Origin: Bremia lactucae
Lineage: Eukaryota; Oomycota; Peronosporomycetes; Peronosporales; Peronosporaceae
Reading direction: 5' to 3'
NCBI RefSeq assembly: GCF_004359215.1
Contig: NC_090616.1
Coordinates: forward strand, 530,066 to 594,065
DNA length: 64,000 bases
Under the pieces are notes generated by a model, which was given only the letters and a program-made list of their open reading frames with translations, was not told the DNA's origin and did no database searches. This document shows, one piece after another, positions 20,897 to 31,218 of the stretch. Within the stretch, counting starts at the first letter, position 1, and the number at the start of each line of letters is the position of its first letter. Both the position numbers and the translations under genes were made by a program.

Positions 20897-20945
20897 TTTT
20901 TTGTCTGTGGCACTAGTCAAAACGTCTGTGGCAATAGTCGCACCC
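20897..20945 (-). repeat. Right TIR with two inverted 21-bp units
   Basis: On the minus strand this reads GGGTGCGACTATTGCCACAG, then a second unit with one change (GACTAGTGCCACAGAC). It matches the left end at 14154 in inverted orientation. Confidence 0.75.
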
Positions 20946-21954
20946 TTTTTTATGTGCTAACGAAAAGTGTGTATACTGATTTGATACCGTTTTTCGCTAT
21001 TAGCGTGATTATGACTGTATTAGGAAAGATTAAGAGATGCAGTCATCTGAATATAAAGCGTTTGCATATGAAATTGTTGACGGTACTTAGTGTTTTAAGT
21101 TGATCAAGGCAAAAAAGTTAGCTCGGCCGAACAATGGATTCTATGAAAACACTTATATGTGTATATTGGTGTAAATAATTTGGAGTGACATTACGTCAAG
21201 TCGCGGCATTATAAAGTTGCTCTTCCTGTTTAAGTTTCGTTACATATTAATATGCGCATTCTTAGGTAGTAATTACAGAATAGCTTGATAATCCGTAAAG
21301 TATTAATCGTTTTATTGCTTCGAGTTTCTTGTATGTGACTTAACTTCAATGAATTCATCGATGCACATAACACATTTCTAACAAATCGAGACCGTATTTT
21401 ATATTAAAACGGAAAATTCAACAATACAGCTTGTACAGCGAAAGTTTCTGCACTTGACAACAATGACACACAGCTCGATGGTGTTATCCTTGTACATCAA
21501 CTGTTGCAATTTTATTTAATGTGGCGGAAGAAAAGTTCTCGAAGACTGGGCTGGCACGCGCCACCAGGCTTGCCGCGTTAGCTCTGCTCGATGACGACGG
21601 ATGATATTGAAAGCTGGTGCTCGGCCACCAACGGTCACGCAGTGCGGTTGATCGATTGTACGACAGCAGGTGCGTGCACGTGTCTGATGATGAGGGGCGA
21701 AATTAGAAGTGAGATTAAAGGTGATGTTAATGTGCTTTATGTGCTGCTTACCTTCGCTACGTTTCCTGTCCGTTCCTAACCTTCTCTTGGTTTCCTATAC
21801 AGGCCGTACTATGCAAGCCCACTCCCCGTCCAGTAAAGTCCTTCGTGCGACTCGTGGGTTTTGCGGCCGAAACCACCATTATGAAACTAGTGCAATAAAC
21901 ACTCTTTCTCTTCCTCGGCTGTTGCACCCGCCGCGCTCTCTGTCGGCAAATATC
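20946..21954. other. No gene seen; possible Copia flank
   Basis: AT-rich DNA with only short, unconvincing frames. The right part (about 21780-21950) lies just downstream, in element orientation, of the Copia remnant and may include its 3' LTR, but no matching partner LTR was found in the window. Confidence 0.3.
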
Positions 21955-22860
21955 TTACTGCAGCTGAAACAATTTTCTCAGCTCCAGCATCCGTGGAGCG
22001 GGCAATGCTTTGGTCAAAAGGGTCAGCCAACATGTGGTTTGGTTCGATGTACTGCGGTTTAACAATGTCTCGTTTCGCTTAATCACATATAAACTTAACG
22101 CGGACGTCCACATGCTTGGCGCTATACATGCTGTCTTCGGCTTCGAGCTGTTAAATAGCTGCTTGATTGTCCATGAAGATGACAATAGGCTCGTCCGTCG
22201 GTTGTTCGATTTCTTACAGCAGCTCCCGTATGCCCAAGAGCTCGCGCCCAACATGTGAGGCCGATGTACAATCGGTCTCCATGGTTGACAACGACACTCC
22301 AGTCTGCTTTTTGCAGATCCATTAGATAGCTGCCCCGTCAAGCGTGACCACTCCTCCAGATATCGACGTTTGTCTGCCATGTTGGCGGCGAAGTCGGAGT
22401 CGCTCCATCTCGCTATGGTAACCTTGTTTTTCTGTTTGATGGTCTTCATCTCTAACTTGAGTTGCTTTGTTGTCTTCAGGTATCGCACAATTCTTTTGGC
22501 TAGCTTCCAATCGCTGACAGTGGGCTGATGTGTGCATCGTGTCGCCTTGTGGTCAGTGAAGCTCACATCGGGTCGGGTAGCCACAGAAGACTTCCCACGA
22601 GCGACTGTAAATCGCGAATCAATGGCTCGTTTTTCGTTCCCCGGTGCGCCTTTAAAAATCAGGGTTTTCGTCTGTAGCGTTGCCGTTGTCGCAAATGGGC
22701 GAGTGTGCGCCGTTCGCGTTGACAAGTTCATGCCGAATCAGAATTTCTTTGATTGTGGCTTGCTGGTCTAACATATAGGTACCATCAATGCACAACACGC
22801 ATGCCCAAGAACTTGCTCACCTCTCGAGGTTAAAACTAGAATTGACATTGCTTTGCCTAG
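21955..22860 (-). pseudogene. Ty1/Copia reverse transcriptase - RNase H remnant
   Basis: On the minus strand: 'KFLGMRVVH', 'DGTYMLDQQATIKEIL', then 'DWKLAKRIVRYLKTTKQLKL', followed by 'RWSDSDFAANMADKRR' and an RNase H tail in shifted frames. These are the end-of-RT and RNase H landmarks of Copia pol (xFLGM...DG...L.Q...I; RIxRYLKxT; W.DSD.A.....RRS). Frameshifts near 22320 and 22540 and stops make it non-functional. Confidence 0.75.
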
Positions 22861-24479
22861 CAAATTACTTGCATCATTCCGCGAAGAGCTTGGCGGTGCT
22901 TGTGCACTCGTTATCTCAACTGTTGAAAAAAAGAGTCTGTCAGAGCTGCAGTCAAAACAACTACCAAGGCCGCGATGACAGCCTCTTACCGCTCACGTAA
23001 TGTTTATTACTAACCACAACACGCCTTCCACGTCATATGCGATGCACGATTTCAAGATGCACACTGATGCCGTTTGACGACGACAACCGCGAGCTTGGTC
23101 AGCTTGCACTAGCGTCGGTATTAGCCGGTGCTACTTAAATCTTTAACCAAGATAGAAGTTGCTCGCGATGCAATGTGTGTAGCGGAGCTACCTCGCTCCT
23201 AAGCTCAGAGGGAGACTTGTTAGACCCAGAGAGTCTCTAAGTTCTATAGAACTAGTGGGTTTAACAACTCAGGGAGTCGAACAAGCTATTAAAGCTTAAT
23301 AAATCCTAGCTTAAGGGATTCAAGAGTTCGTAAAACCAAGTAACAACTAGTGCCCGAATGTACCTTAGAAAGGCCTTTATCTTTGATAGATCAATGCGCA
23401 AGCCTTAGGAAGGCACTTAATGCGTTAAGATCAAAAGAGGAGCTGCACTATATTAAATTTGTTAATCTAAAACCTTATCCTAGCTAATTTAAATTAGGTT
23501 TCGGCCGCCAGATTTATATCTGGCGACTACTACATTTGTTACCCATAATATGATCTAAGTAATTAATTTTTTTTTAGAATTGAATTGAATAAAAGTATAT
23601 TTTACCCATAGAGTAAATGAACCACCACAACGATTCTCCAACCAATGTATGCCCCATAACAATGTGCGCTGGACAATTCAGCCACAGTCTGCTGGAGAGC
23701 AGACATGACACAAATACACTGACCAATTTGTTTTTGAAACAAGGAGAGAAGCTCGCATCTCTGCCATCGCATGGCGCGATGGTTGAGCTTTTCGTCGAAT
23801 ATAAATTCGTCGTGCCAATGTAGCTAGATGATTGGCATGGTTGGTGCATGGTCGCGGCATATAGCGTGTGGTCCTTGCATCGATACTCTGCGGCACGTCA
23901 CCGCGGAAGCCGATGTCGAAATTCGATCAATACGTTCACAATTACGCTAAACCTGTTCCTGCATCAATTACTAATACCTACAAGCTCAATGCTTTCTATG
24001 CAGCACTGGTGTCGAATCTAAGCCAGCTATCCGGCTTGTGAAACGAAGTTGGTCACCTCAACACGTGCGCATCATGCTCGCCATATGGCTTAGCAACAAA
24101 TTGTGGATATATTAGATTGACGTTCACAATATTTATTGTATCTTCCTGCCGCTCGAGACTCGTAATTGTAGGAATTTTACAATCCTTCATGCAGCAATTG
24201 CCTGCGCTGGGAGAAGACGTATATTACGTCTTAAGCAGGATTCGTATGGTTTACTGTTCAAGTGGGTCCACAAAAGAGTGTTCTGTAATGCAAGATCTGT
24301 CAGTGTGTCAAATCTTTCATTTAAACACAGGGGACCTTGGATCCAAAATCGGAATTTTGGCATCAAAAATTCCCTTATGGTAAAATTTTGGAACTAGATG
24401 CAAATTCCCATTTAGCCTTTCATACTAGCCCACTTCAATTACCGTTGTGATAGCCTAATGGTGATCACGATAAGGTTCA
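22861..24479. other. Unclassified repeat-like DNA
   Basis: No convincing gene. 23200-23560 is AT-rich and non-coding and could be an LTR or terminal region. The frame at 23574-23849 (-) has some protein-like text but no recognised motif. 24117-24383 (+) is open for 88 codons without recognisable features. Confidence 0.25.
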
Positions 24480-25800
24480 GGCTTGAAAGTGATGATATTA
24501 AAACTGGATTCTCACTGGTATTGTCGTGATTGCAAAGATGCAACCCTCGTATGTGAGCTGCGTTCAACAAGGAAACGTTGGCCACCGTAGGAATCCACTT
24601 ATGATTGTGGTGGAGAAGGAAAAATTAGATCTGACCTATGATTCGGATTTGAGTTGAAGATCGTCAAACACGACCACTTCCTCCATGTATTGGAGGAGGG
24701 TCTTGGTTATAAGCGCAGCAAGCGTCACTCGTTGGAACAGACGGTGCAGACTCACCGTATCGAACGGTTGGATGACCGTTCGAAAAGTGCGTACTCAATG
24801 TTGGAGTACGAACGGAAGTATGACGCTTTTTGTGACGAGCTGTCGTCAGCTCATCGCGATTTCGAGGAACTTCAGTTCGGCATGAGAATCTCCAGTCTCA
24901 ACATGAGAGTCTAGTTCGTGATCACAAGAATCGCTTTGGTTTTTTTTGGAAGGGGTAGTCAGATCCGTCCGCGGAAGAAGCCGCGTAGTGAGGGTACGGG
25001 CGGAGCCGACCAATGTAAAGCGTAGGTACGTTCGCATCCTCGCGAGGATGCGCAAGAAACCGCGTACTGAGGGTACGGGCGGAGCCGACCAACGAAAAGC
25101 GTAGGATACGTTCGCATCCTTCGTGACAATTCTACCGTGTACGCATTGCCTCTGCGATGCAGTACACGGAATTGCCTAATGAACATGGGTAGAAGTTTAC
25201 TCCTACCACATTAGTGACTACATGCTTAGGTAAGTCTACCGTATACAGTAGAACTTGATCATTAATGTTAAATAAAAGAACATTTGCTCTTCCATGTTTG
25301 TCTGCGTTCCGTTTCTGCCGGTCAACTGCATTAGCAAAGGAATCCTGTACGAAACGTACTAATGATTCTCGAGCCAGCAGAAATTCCTCTGCTGACTGAT
25401 TTGATTTGTCTTTTTCAGTGCGCCTTGTGCGATCTTTCTCTTCTTCAACGAGGGATATCTTGCTGGAACTATTTATTATTCTGGAAACAATTGTGTCATC
25501 ACTATTGCTGAGTTTCTCTCTTTCGATATCATTGCTTCGACATCGACATCATTCGCGCCGTCGGTAAGTTCGACGCGTAAAAAGCATGATCCCGAGATAG
25601 TTTTGCTCGTGCGAGCCCACCCCCTTAAATTAGAGTCTCTCTTGTTGGGTGGGTATGCGTTTTAGACGTATGCACCGAATTGTTGATGTCGAATTCGACC
25701 ATCGGTTAAACCTCGCCCTAATTCGGATACGATTGGACGCAACCTCGAAGAAAAATCTCTCGAGGACGCGATGAATGCGTTCTGTCTGACCATCTATCTC
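24480..25800 (-). pseudogene. Chromovirus family B fragment: integrase C-terminus to chromodomain
   Basis: In minus orientation: remains of the integrase tail (25800-25200, 'SFANAVDRQKRNADKHGRAN'), the SH3-like GPF-region ('RVLHRRGNAYTVELSRRMR', ~25170-25100) partly duplicated at 25020-24950, a linker, and a degenerate chromodomain start ('GGQRFLVER', ~24590). It faces the second B fragment head-to-head near 25805. Decayed in several places. Confidence 0.65.
24654..24914 (+). CDS. Antisense helix-rich open frame in family B fragment
   Basis: 86 codons open on the strand opposite pol, exactly opposite the integrase-chromodomain linker. Text 'KRHSLEQTVQTHRIERLDDR', 'SKSAYSMLEYERKYDAFCDE', 'LSSAHRDFEEL' is amphipathic and coiled-coil-like. 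The same antisense segment is recognisable in the other B fragment (28220-28080, minus), with one deletion and one nonsense change. In that alignment most substitutions fall at third positions of this frame. Function unknown. Confidence 0.45.
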   Translation: MKIVKHDHFLHVLEEGLGYKRSKRHSLEQTVQTHRIERLDDRSKSAYSMLEYERKYDAFCDELSSAHRDFEELQFGMRISSLNMRV

Positions 25801-25809
25801 CGTTTAATC

Positions 25810-28600
25810 AGTAGTTGACATACCACTTCTTCGCAGCATCGTCGGTAAACACGGCGTGCGCCCTGAACCCGAAAATATCAAGGCAATTACTGACTTGTCA
25901 GTTCCGGCCGATGTGAAGGACTTGGAAAGTTCCTTGGGCTAGCGGTGTACTTGCACAAGTAGCCACGCAATTGTGCCGAGATGACAGTACATCTCTCTCG
26001 TCTCTCTGATTGGCAGCGTTTCTTTGAAGGTATCGAGCAAAGCTTTATATAATCGCCCATCTTGGTGATTGCAGATCAAGACAGACCATTCCATGTCGTC
26101 TGTGACACCAGCCCTTTTGCAATCGGCTGTGCGTTAGTGCAATACGATATAGACGGCGCGGAGCGCGTCACCTGTTACCAATTGCGTCAGCTGCAACTAG
26201 CTGAACGCAATTACCCAGCGCATGACAAGGAACTTCTGTCATGAAAAATGCACTGGCTAATTAAGGGTCTATCTCCTCAGAGAAAGAGCGTTCATCGTAT
26301 ATACGGACCATGCGTCATTACGCACGACCGGAAACACCCCACACCTTTCGCAAAGAATGGCGTGGTGGCTATCCTTCTTTGCGAAGTATAATTTCTCAGT
26401 AGAATGTAACCCGGGACGACTTAATGTCGCCGCTGATGCGTTATCACGCCAACCCGATTTCGAGTCGGCTGCGCACTCCAACAGTGGACTGTTGCAACAT
26501 ACAATATAAGTGTTCCGTCGTAAACTTTGTTGGATGACATAAGGAAAACTTACACGAAAATAAAGACCTTCTGCTTTGAAAGAATCATCTGATGAATCCA
26601 TTCAAAAAATCTGTTAATGATTTACCGTCTTTATATTGATCGTCATCAGATAAATACACAACACGCAACGGCTTACAGTACTACACAGCCGTTGCCGGCG
26701 ATAATCCATGTGTCGTCGTCCCAACTCACAATAATTTGCGTTTGCGCATCATGTATGAGTGTCGCCATGCACGAACAAGTGGGCATCGTGGATGTGGGAA
26801 AACCTATTCCACAGTAAGTCGCGACTTTTACTGGCCCCGCCAGTATCAGTTCATCCGCAAGTACATTCGTGCTCGCGAGTGTGTCAACGGGTGAAGCCTA
26901 GCCCTTCATTCCGTGCACCTCTCCAACCTCTACCACTATCGGCAGAATGTTAGCAGTCCGTATCTATGGACTTCGGCTTCGGATTTCCCGAAAAGGCGAT
27001 CACAAAAACAGCGGATTCCTTGTTTTTGTAGACAGATTCAGCAAAATGGTACATCATGCTGCAGTACCAGAGTCAATCACGGCTCCGGGCTGTGTTTTTT
27101 ATCGACACGGTATTCAGACTAAATGTTTACCCCGTGAATCGGTCTCCGATAGAGATTCACGGTTCACGGCGAAACTTAGGCGAACCGTGTTCCGATCTCT
27201 CGGAACACGGCTGACAATGTCAATTTCTGATCATCCGTAGACAGATGGACGGACGGAACGCGTCAATCGCGTCCTCGAAAAAATACTCCGAGGTTACATC
27301 CATCGTATCCGAATTGGAGCGAGTTTTACCGATGGTTAAATTCGCCATCAACAATTCGGAGCATGCTTTTACAACGCATACACCGTTCTTCGTGAATGGC
27401 TTACGCCATCCACGCATACCCACCTAATATGAGGGATTCTCTAGTTTAAGGAGGTGGGGTGGACTCGCACGAGCAAAACCAACTTTGGATCATGCTCATC
27501 ACGCGTCGAGCTTACCAATGACCCGAATGATGCGAAATTGAAGCAATCGTCATCGAAGAAGATAATGATCTCATGGCAGTGCGCACAAAGCGGACTGGAA
27601 AAGACAAAACAAATGAGTCGGCATAGGAATTTCTGCTGGCTCGAGAATCAGAAGTCCGTTTCTTACAGGATTCCATTGCTAGCGCAGTGGACCGGCAGCA
27701 ACGGAACGCAGACAAACATAGAAGAGCATATATTCTTATAATCAAAATTAATGATCTAGTACTACTGTCTACGGTAAACCCACCTAAGCGTGTAGTCACT
27801 AACATGGGCAGTAGTAAACTACTACCCAAGTTCATTGGTCCATTCCGTGTACTGCATCGCAGAGGCAGTCCATACACGATAAAATTGCCACGAAGTATGC
27901 GAATATATGCTACGTTTAACGTTGGTCGGCTCCACCCGTACCATCAGTGCGCGGTTTCTACCGCGGACGGACCTGACCACCTTTTTCAAAAATCCCTAAA
28001 CAATTTTGTGATCACGAATCAGATTTTCATGCTGTTTCTATAGATTCTCACGTCGGGTATAAAGACTGTCGAAACCGCGATGAGCTGACGACAGTTTGTC
28101 ACGAAGAGCGTAATACTTCCGTTCTTACTTCAACATCGAATACGCACTCTTCGAACGGTCTTCTAAGCGTCGATATAGTGAGCCTGCACCGTCTGCTCCA
28201 ACGAGTGACGTTTACCGCGCTCGTGATTAAAATCTTCTCTAATACATGGATGAATTGGTCGAGTTTGTCGATCTTTGACCGGATCCGACGCACAGGTCGG
28301 ATCTAATTTTTCCTCCTCTGCCACAACCATTGGTGGTTCTCACGGTGATCAACGTTTCCTTGTCGAATGTAATCTAAACCATTGTGATGTGAAGAGGCAG
28401 CGAACAAGTTATCTTGTTCGCTGGCGCGGTTATCCACCTTCGCATAACACAGCAGGGCACCTCGTTCCCAGCTGGTTGATGACGTTGAGGGCCTCGTCCG
28501 TCAGTATGACGAGACCCATATCCAGCAGGGCACCTCGTTCCCAGCTGGTTGATGACGTTGAGGGCCTCGTCCGTCAGTAAGACGAGACCCATATCCGATG
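25810..28600 (+). pseudogene. Chromovirus family B pol: RT end, RNase H, integrase, chromodomain (broken)
   Basis: Starts inside RT ('GKHGVRPEPENIKAITDLS', ~25848). RNase H at 26060-26480 ('HVVCDTSPFAIGCALVQYD', 'FIVYTDHASL', 'DALSRQPDF'). Integrase at 26700-27430 ('FLVFVDRFSKMVHHAAVPES', 'VSDRDSRFTAKLRR', 'MSISDHP'). Integrase C-terminal part at 27687-28000 ('KFIGPFRVLHRRGSPYTIKL'). Chromodomain at 28335-28580 ('GDQRFLVECNLNHCDVKRQR', 'SYLVRWRGYPPSHNT'). Numerous frameshifts and stops. gag, PR and most RT are absent here. Confidence 0.8.
28451..28596 (+). repeat. 73-bp tandem duplication in the B chromodomain
   Basis: AGCAGGGCACCTCGTTCCCA starts at 28451 and again at 28524. The unit of 73 bp encodes the C-terminal chromodomain helix ('SQLVDDVEGLVRQ'). 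Since 73 is not a multiple of three, the duplication itself shifts the frame. Confidence 0.85.
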
Positions 28601-28649
28601 GATCAGAAGGTCTATCAAAAAACACGCGCCCCTGGCGCATCTAAATTGA

Positions 28650-29590
28650 TTGCAAAACGTCAATCGGATCGCGCATCTCGATAGAGATGCGAGCCTCGTC
28701 AAGGCGAAGAAGGGAATAAACATCCCCTTTTACTCGTGTCGTGTTGTCAACACAACACGGACAGGAATCACCCCACGCAATGCATGGAAGTCCTGCCTCA
28801 CGAGACAACCGATGGAATTTAGACCTTGCACCGGTTGGAGTTCGTTTATCAAACTCAAAGCGAATCGCGTTAAGTCTTTGAAGCCAGGCTTCGTGTCCAG
28901 TGTCTTTGACATGCGAATAAACGCGTTCCAGGCTTGCATCAACGAGCTTTAATTTCGCTTGTTGCTACCAGTATACCATCGATGCTTAAGAAAAGCATCG
29001 AGATAGAAATGTTTTTCAGCGCGAAAATCTCGCGCTGGGTTCAAGGCCATGTAGCTTTGTCGCAATAAATTAGTGATATTGATTTTGAGGAGTAGTCTCT
29101 CCAGAGAAGCTACTAGCTAGCCGTTCGGGCAAAAGCCACGGCTTTTTCTCAAGGGATGACGAGAGATTTCATTGTCTGCACTCCCCTGAGTGGTATACAC
29201 TGAAGCAATGGTACCAAAAAAACTTTTATTACGATGGCTTACGCTATCGTCATCACCACGCACAGAAATAAATACGGGTGACGGCACGGGAGATGGGGCT
29301 GGCGATGAGGAGCCATCCTCATCGTCGGAACGGAATATGCTATGGCGAATGCTACTAGCACGACTACCCGATGGAGCCCCCTCGTTTGAAGGCTCATAGA
29401 CCGCCGCCTGACGAAGTGCAGGCGACTCTTTCACTTTCCCCGTGTCGGCCATTTCGTCCGACTCGCATTCATAGTCGACCACCAAAGAAGAGTCGCGCTC
29501 ACGTGGTGACTCACTAGGTGCACTTGCAACGTTTTGTGTTGCAAGAGAAGATGATACTTCGGCAGACGAAATGTCTGCCGCGAGATACAA
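28650..29590 (-). pseudogene. Antisense open region of family B (candidate antisense gene)
   Basis: One frame on the strand opposite pol, from an ATG at 29590 to about 28650 (over 300 codons), interrupted only by three stop codons (first ending at 29117, then near 28945 and 28732). Text: 'SSLVVDYECESDEMADTGKV', 'SSPAPSPVPSPVFISVRGDD', 'FRAEKHFYLDAFLKHRWYTG', 'MQAWNAFIRMSKTLDTKPGF'. It occupies the same place (between chromodomain and 3' LTR) as the antisense region of family A and shares an (I/V)VDY-x(2,3)-ES-like motif followed by Ser/Pro/Asp-rich text. Not a known family to me. Confidence 0.5.
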
Positions 29591-29770
29591 TAGTGCGTCG
29601 CCGCGGCTGCATATACCGCAGCCGAAGACGCCGCACTATTCGCACACCGCATGAACTTGTTAACCATGCGATAGAATTGAAAAAGATGGTTCTGACCAAT
29701 CCACATCGTTTTTACTCAAGTGGTCTTGTAGTGAACACTCTATACAATGACATTTAGAGTGATTGTCGTT

Positions 29771-30534
29771 TAAAGGAGGGGTAATGTAACGGAGTGTATC
29801 GTTACATAAAATTAACACTTATAAGGTTGTTAGTTTACATATTATCTGAAAGGTAGATAATATATGAGAATATTACTTTACAAAGTAATATCCGGGAAGC
29901 TTATCCATTGGTAGATAAAGGCCATTATATCTACTTGCTCCGCGGTGCAGTCAGGACTGGACGCGCGCAAAGAGAGAGACAGATAAGACTTTATTATGTG
30001 TTGTGTATTACTCTATTATTTAGCTAGTATTAAATAGATAGAAACAGAAAAACTTAATCATATTAAGGACAATTTACTTTTAATCCTCTTCAAAAGCAAG
30101 TGTTATAAAAAGAGTCTTTGAAAGTTAACACTATAAGGTTGTTAGTTAACATATTATCTGAAAGGTAGATTATATATGAGAATATTTCTTTACATAGTAG
30201 TATTCGGGAAGCTTATCCATTGGTAGATATAGGCCATTGTATCTACCTTCTCCGCGGCCCAATCAGGGCTGGACGCGCGCAAAGAGAGAGACAAATAAGA
30301 CTTTATTATAAGTTGTGTATTACTGTATCATTTAGTTAGTATTAAATAGATAGAAACAGAAAAACTTAATCATATTAAGGACAGTTTACTTTTAACCCTC
30401 TTTAAAGCAAGTGTTATAAAAGTTTTTCTCTGCATGTAAAAGTGTACGTGAAGTGACGTGAGGTACCATTCGCACTGAAATAGTGAGGAGTGGACTTGTA
30501 CTAAAGCAGTACAAGTCGGTAGTGCCCCGTTACA
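29771..30534 (+). repeat. Polypurine tract and 3' LTR of family B, internally duplicated
   Basis: PPT TAAAGGAGGGG at 29771-29781. LTR 29785-30534, starting TGTAACGG and ending CCGTTACA. About 320 bp appear twice in tandem (second copy from ~30127, 'TTAACACTATAAGGTTGTTAG'). Perfect hairpins occur at 29839-29863 (9-bp arms), 29870-29891 (10-bp arms, 2-nt loop) and 30493-30517 (9-bp arms). Confidence 0.8.
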
Positions 30535-31218
30535 TAAATTATCAAGAAGCCGGACATTTTATCAATTTTACATAGCTTGCAGTCCTTTAATCGCAACCTT
30601 AGCACATCGTGAAACTATGTTCTTGATTGCAAATAGAAACTAATTGAGAGCGATTGCATGTAAATAAGTTCAGTCTGCAAACATGACCTAAATTTGGTTG
30701 CATAATTATTTTTATCTATCAGAGGAATAACAATCGATTTTAACAGTAATATGAGGGGCTCTATTAGGGCATGTGATCGATCTGATGCAATCACCACTGC
30801 GCCGGAGTGGTGGTGGGAATTAAGATCGACGCAAAATATTAGTAGAACAGCTTTTATTAAAAATATGTGACGGCGTTTTGAAAAATACAAAAGCTTTAAA
30901 ATTCGTCAATCTTTCCGTGTTAAGTGTATTCTTGTCAATTGCAACGTGATACGTGCTGAGATAGTAGCATAAAAGTTTTTTTACACGGATAATTTGCACA
31001 TTTCAAGGCATGAGCGTTCTGGCTTCTAATTAGTTGGACCTCATAGTCCAATTGTTAGATCGTTGATCGTAGAAGCCACTTTTATTCAAGTTAATTGCGT
31101 TACGACGGTCAAACTTTGTATGAATAACCCACAGTTTATTTATATCCGATTCGGTAATGCTGCAATTGAGGAATTAGGTGTCTACAAGGTCCAGTGCAAA
31201 AAGAGGGCGAGCTTCCCG
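30535..31218. other. No gene seen
   Basis: AT-rich spacer between the family B LTR and the 3' end of the CAP-domain gene. Frames are short and featureless. The right end probably contains the 3' UTR of the CAP gene. Confidence 0.4.

Larger units (their letters stand above)
14154..20945. mobile_element. TIR-bounded DNA element, interrupted by Gypsy copy A1
   Basis: The ends are inverted copies: GGGTGCGACTATTGCCACAG at 14154 and its reverse complement ending at 20945. Both are extended by extra units of a 21-bp motif. Flanks are T-runs on both sides (at least six T), a possible target duplication. Removing the Gypsy insertion (14308-20138 plus one AGTC) leaves an element of ~960 bp with no transposase, so it is non-autonomous. 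It carries a SAP30-like fragment. The superfamily is not recognised. Confidence 0.6.

Noticed and set aside
22861..24479. tRNA or small RNA genes in the non-coding stretch
   Set aside because: No cloverleaf with A and B boxes could be found by eye; a tRNA scan would settle this.
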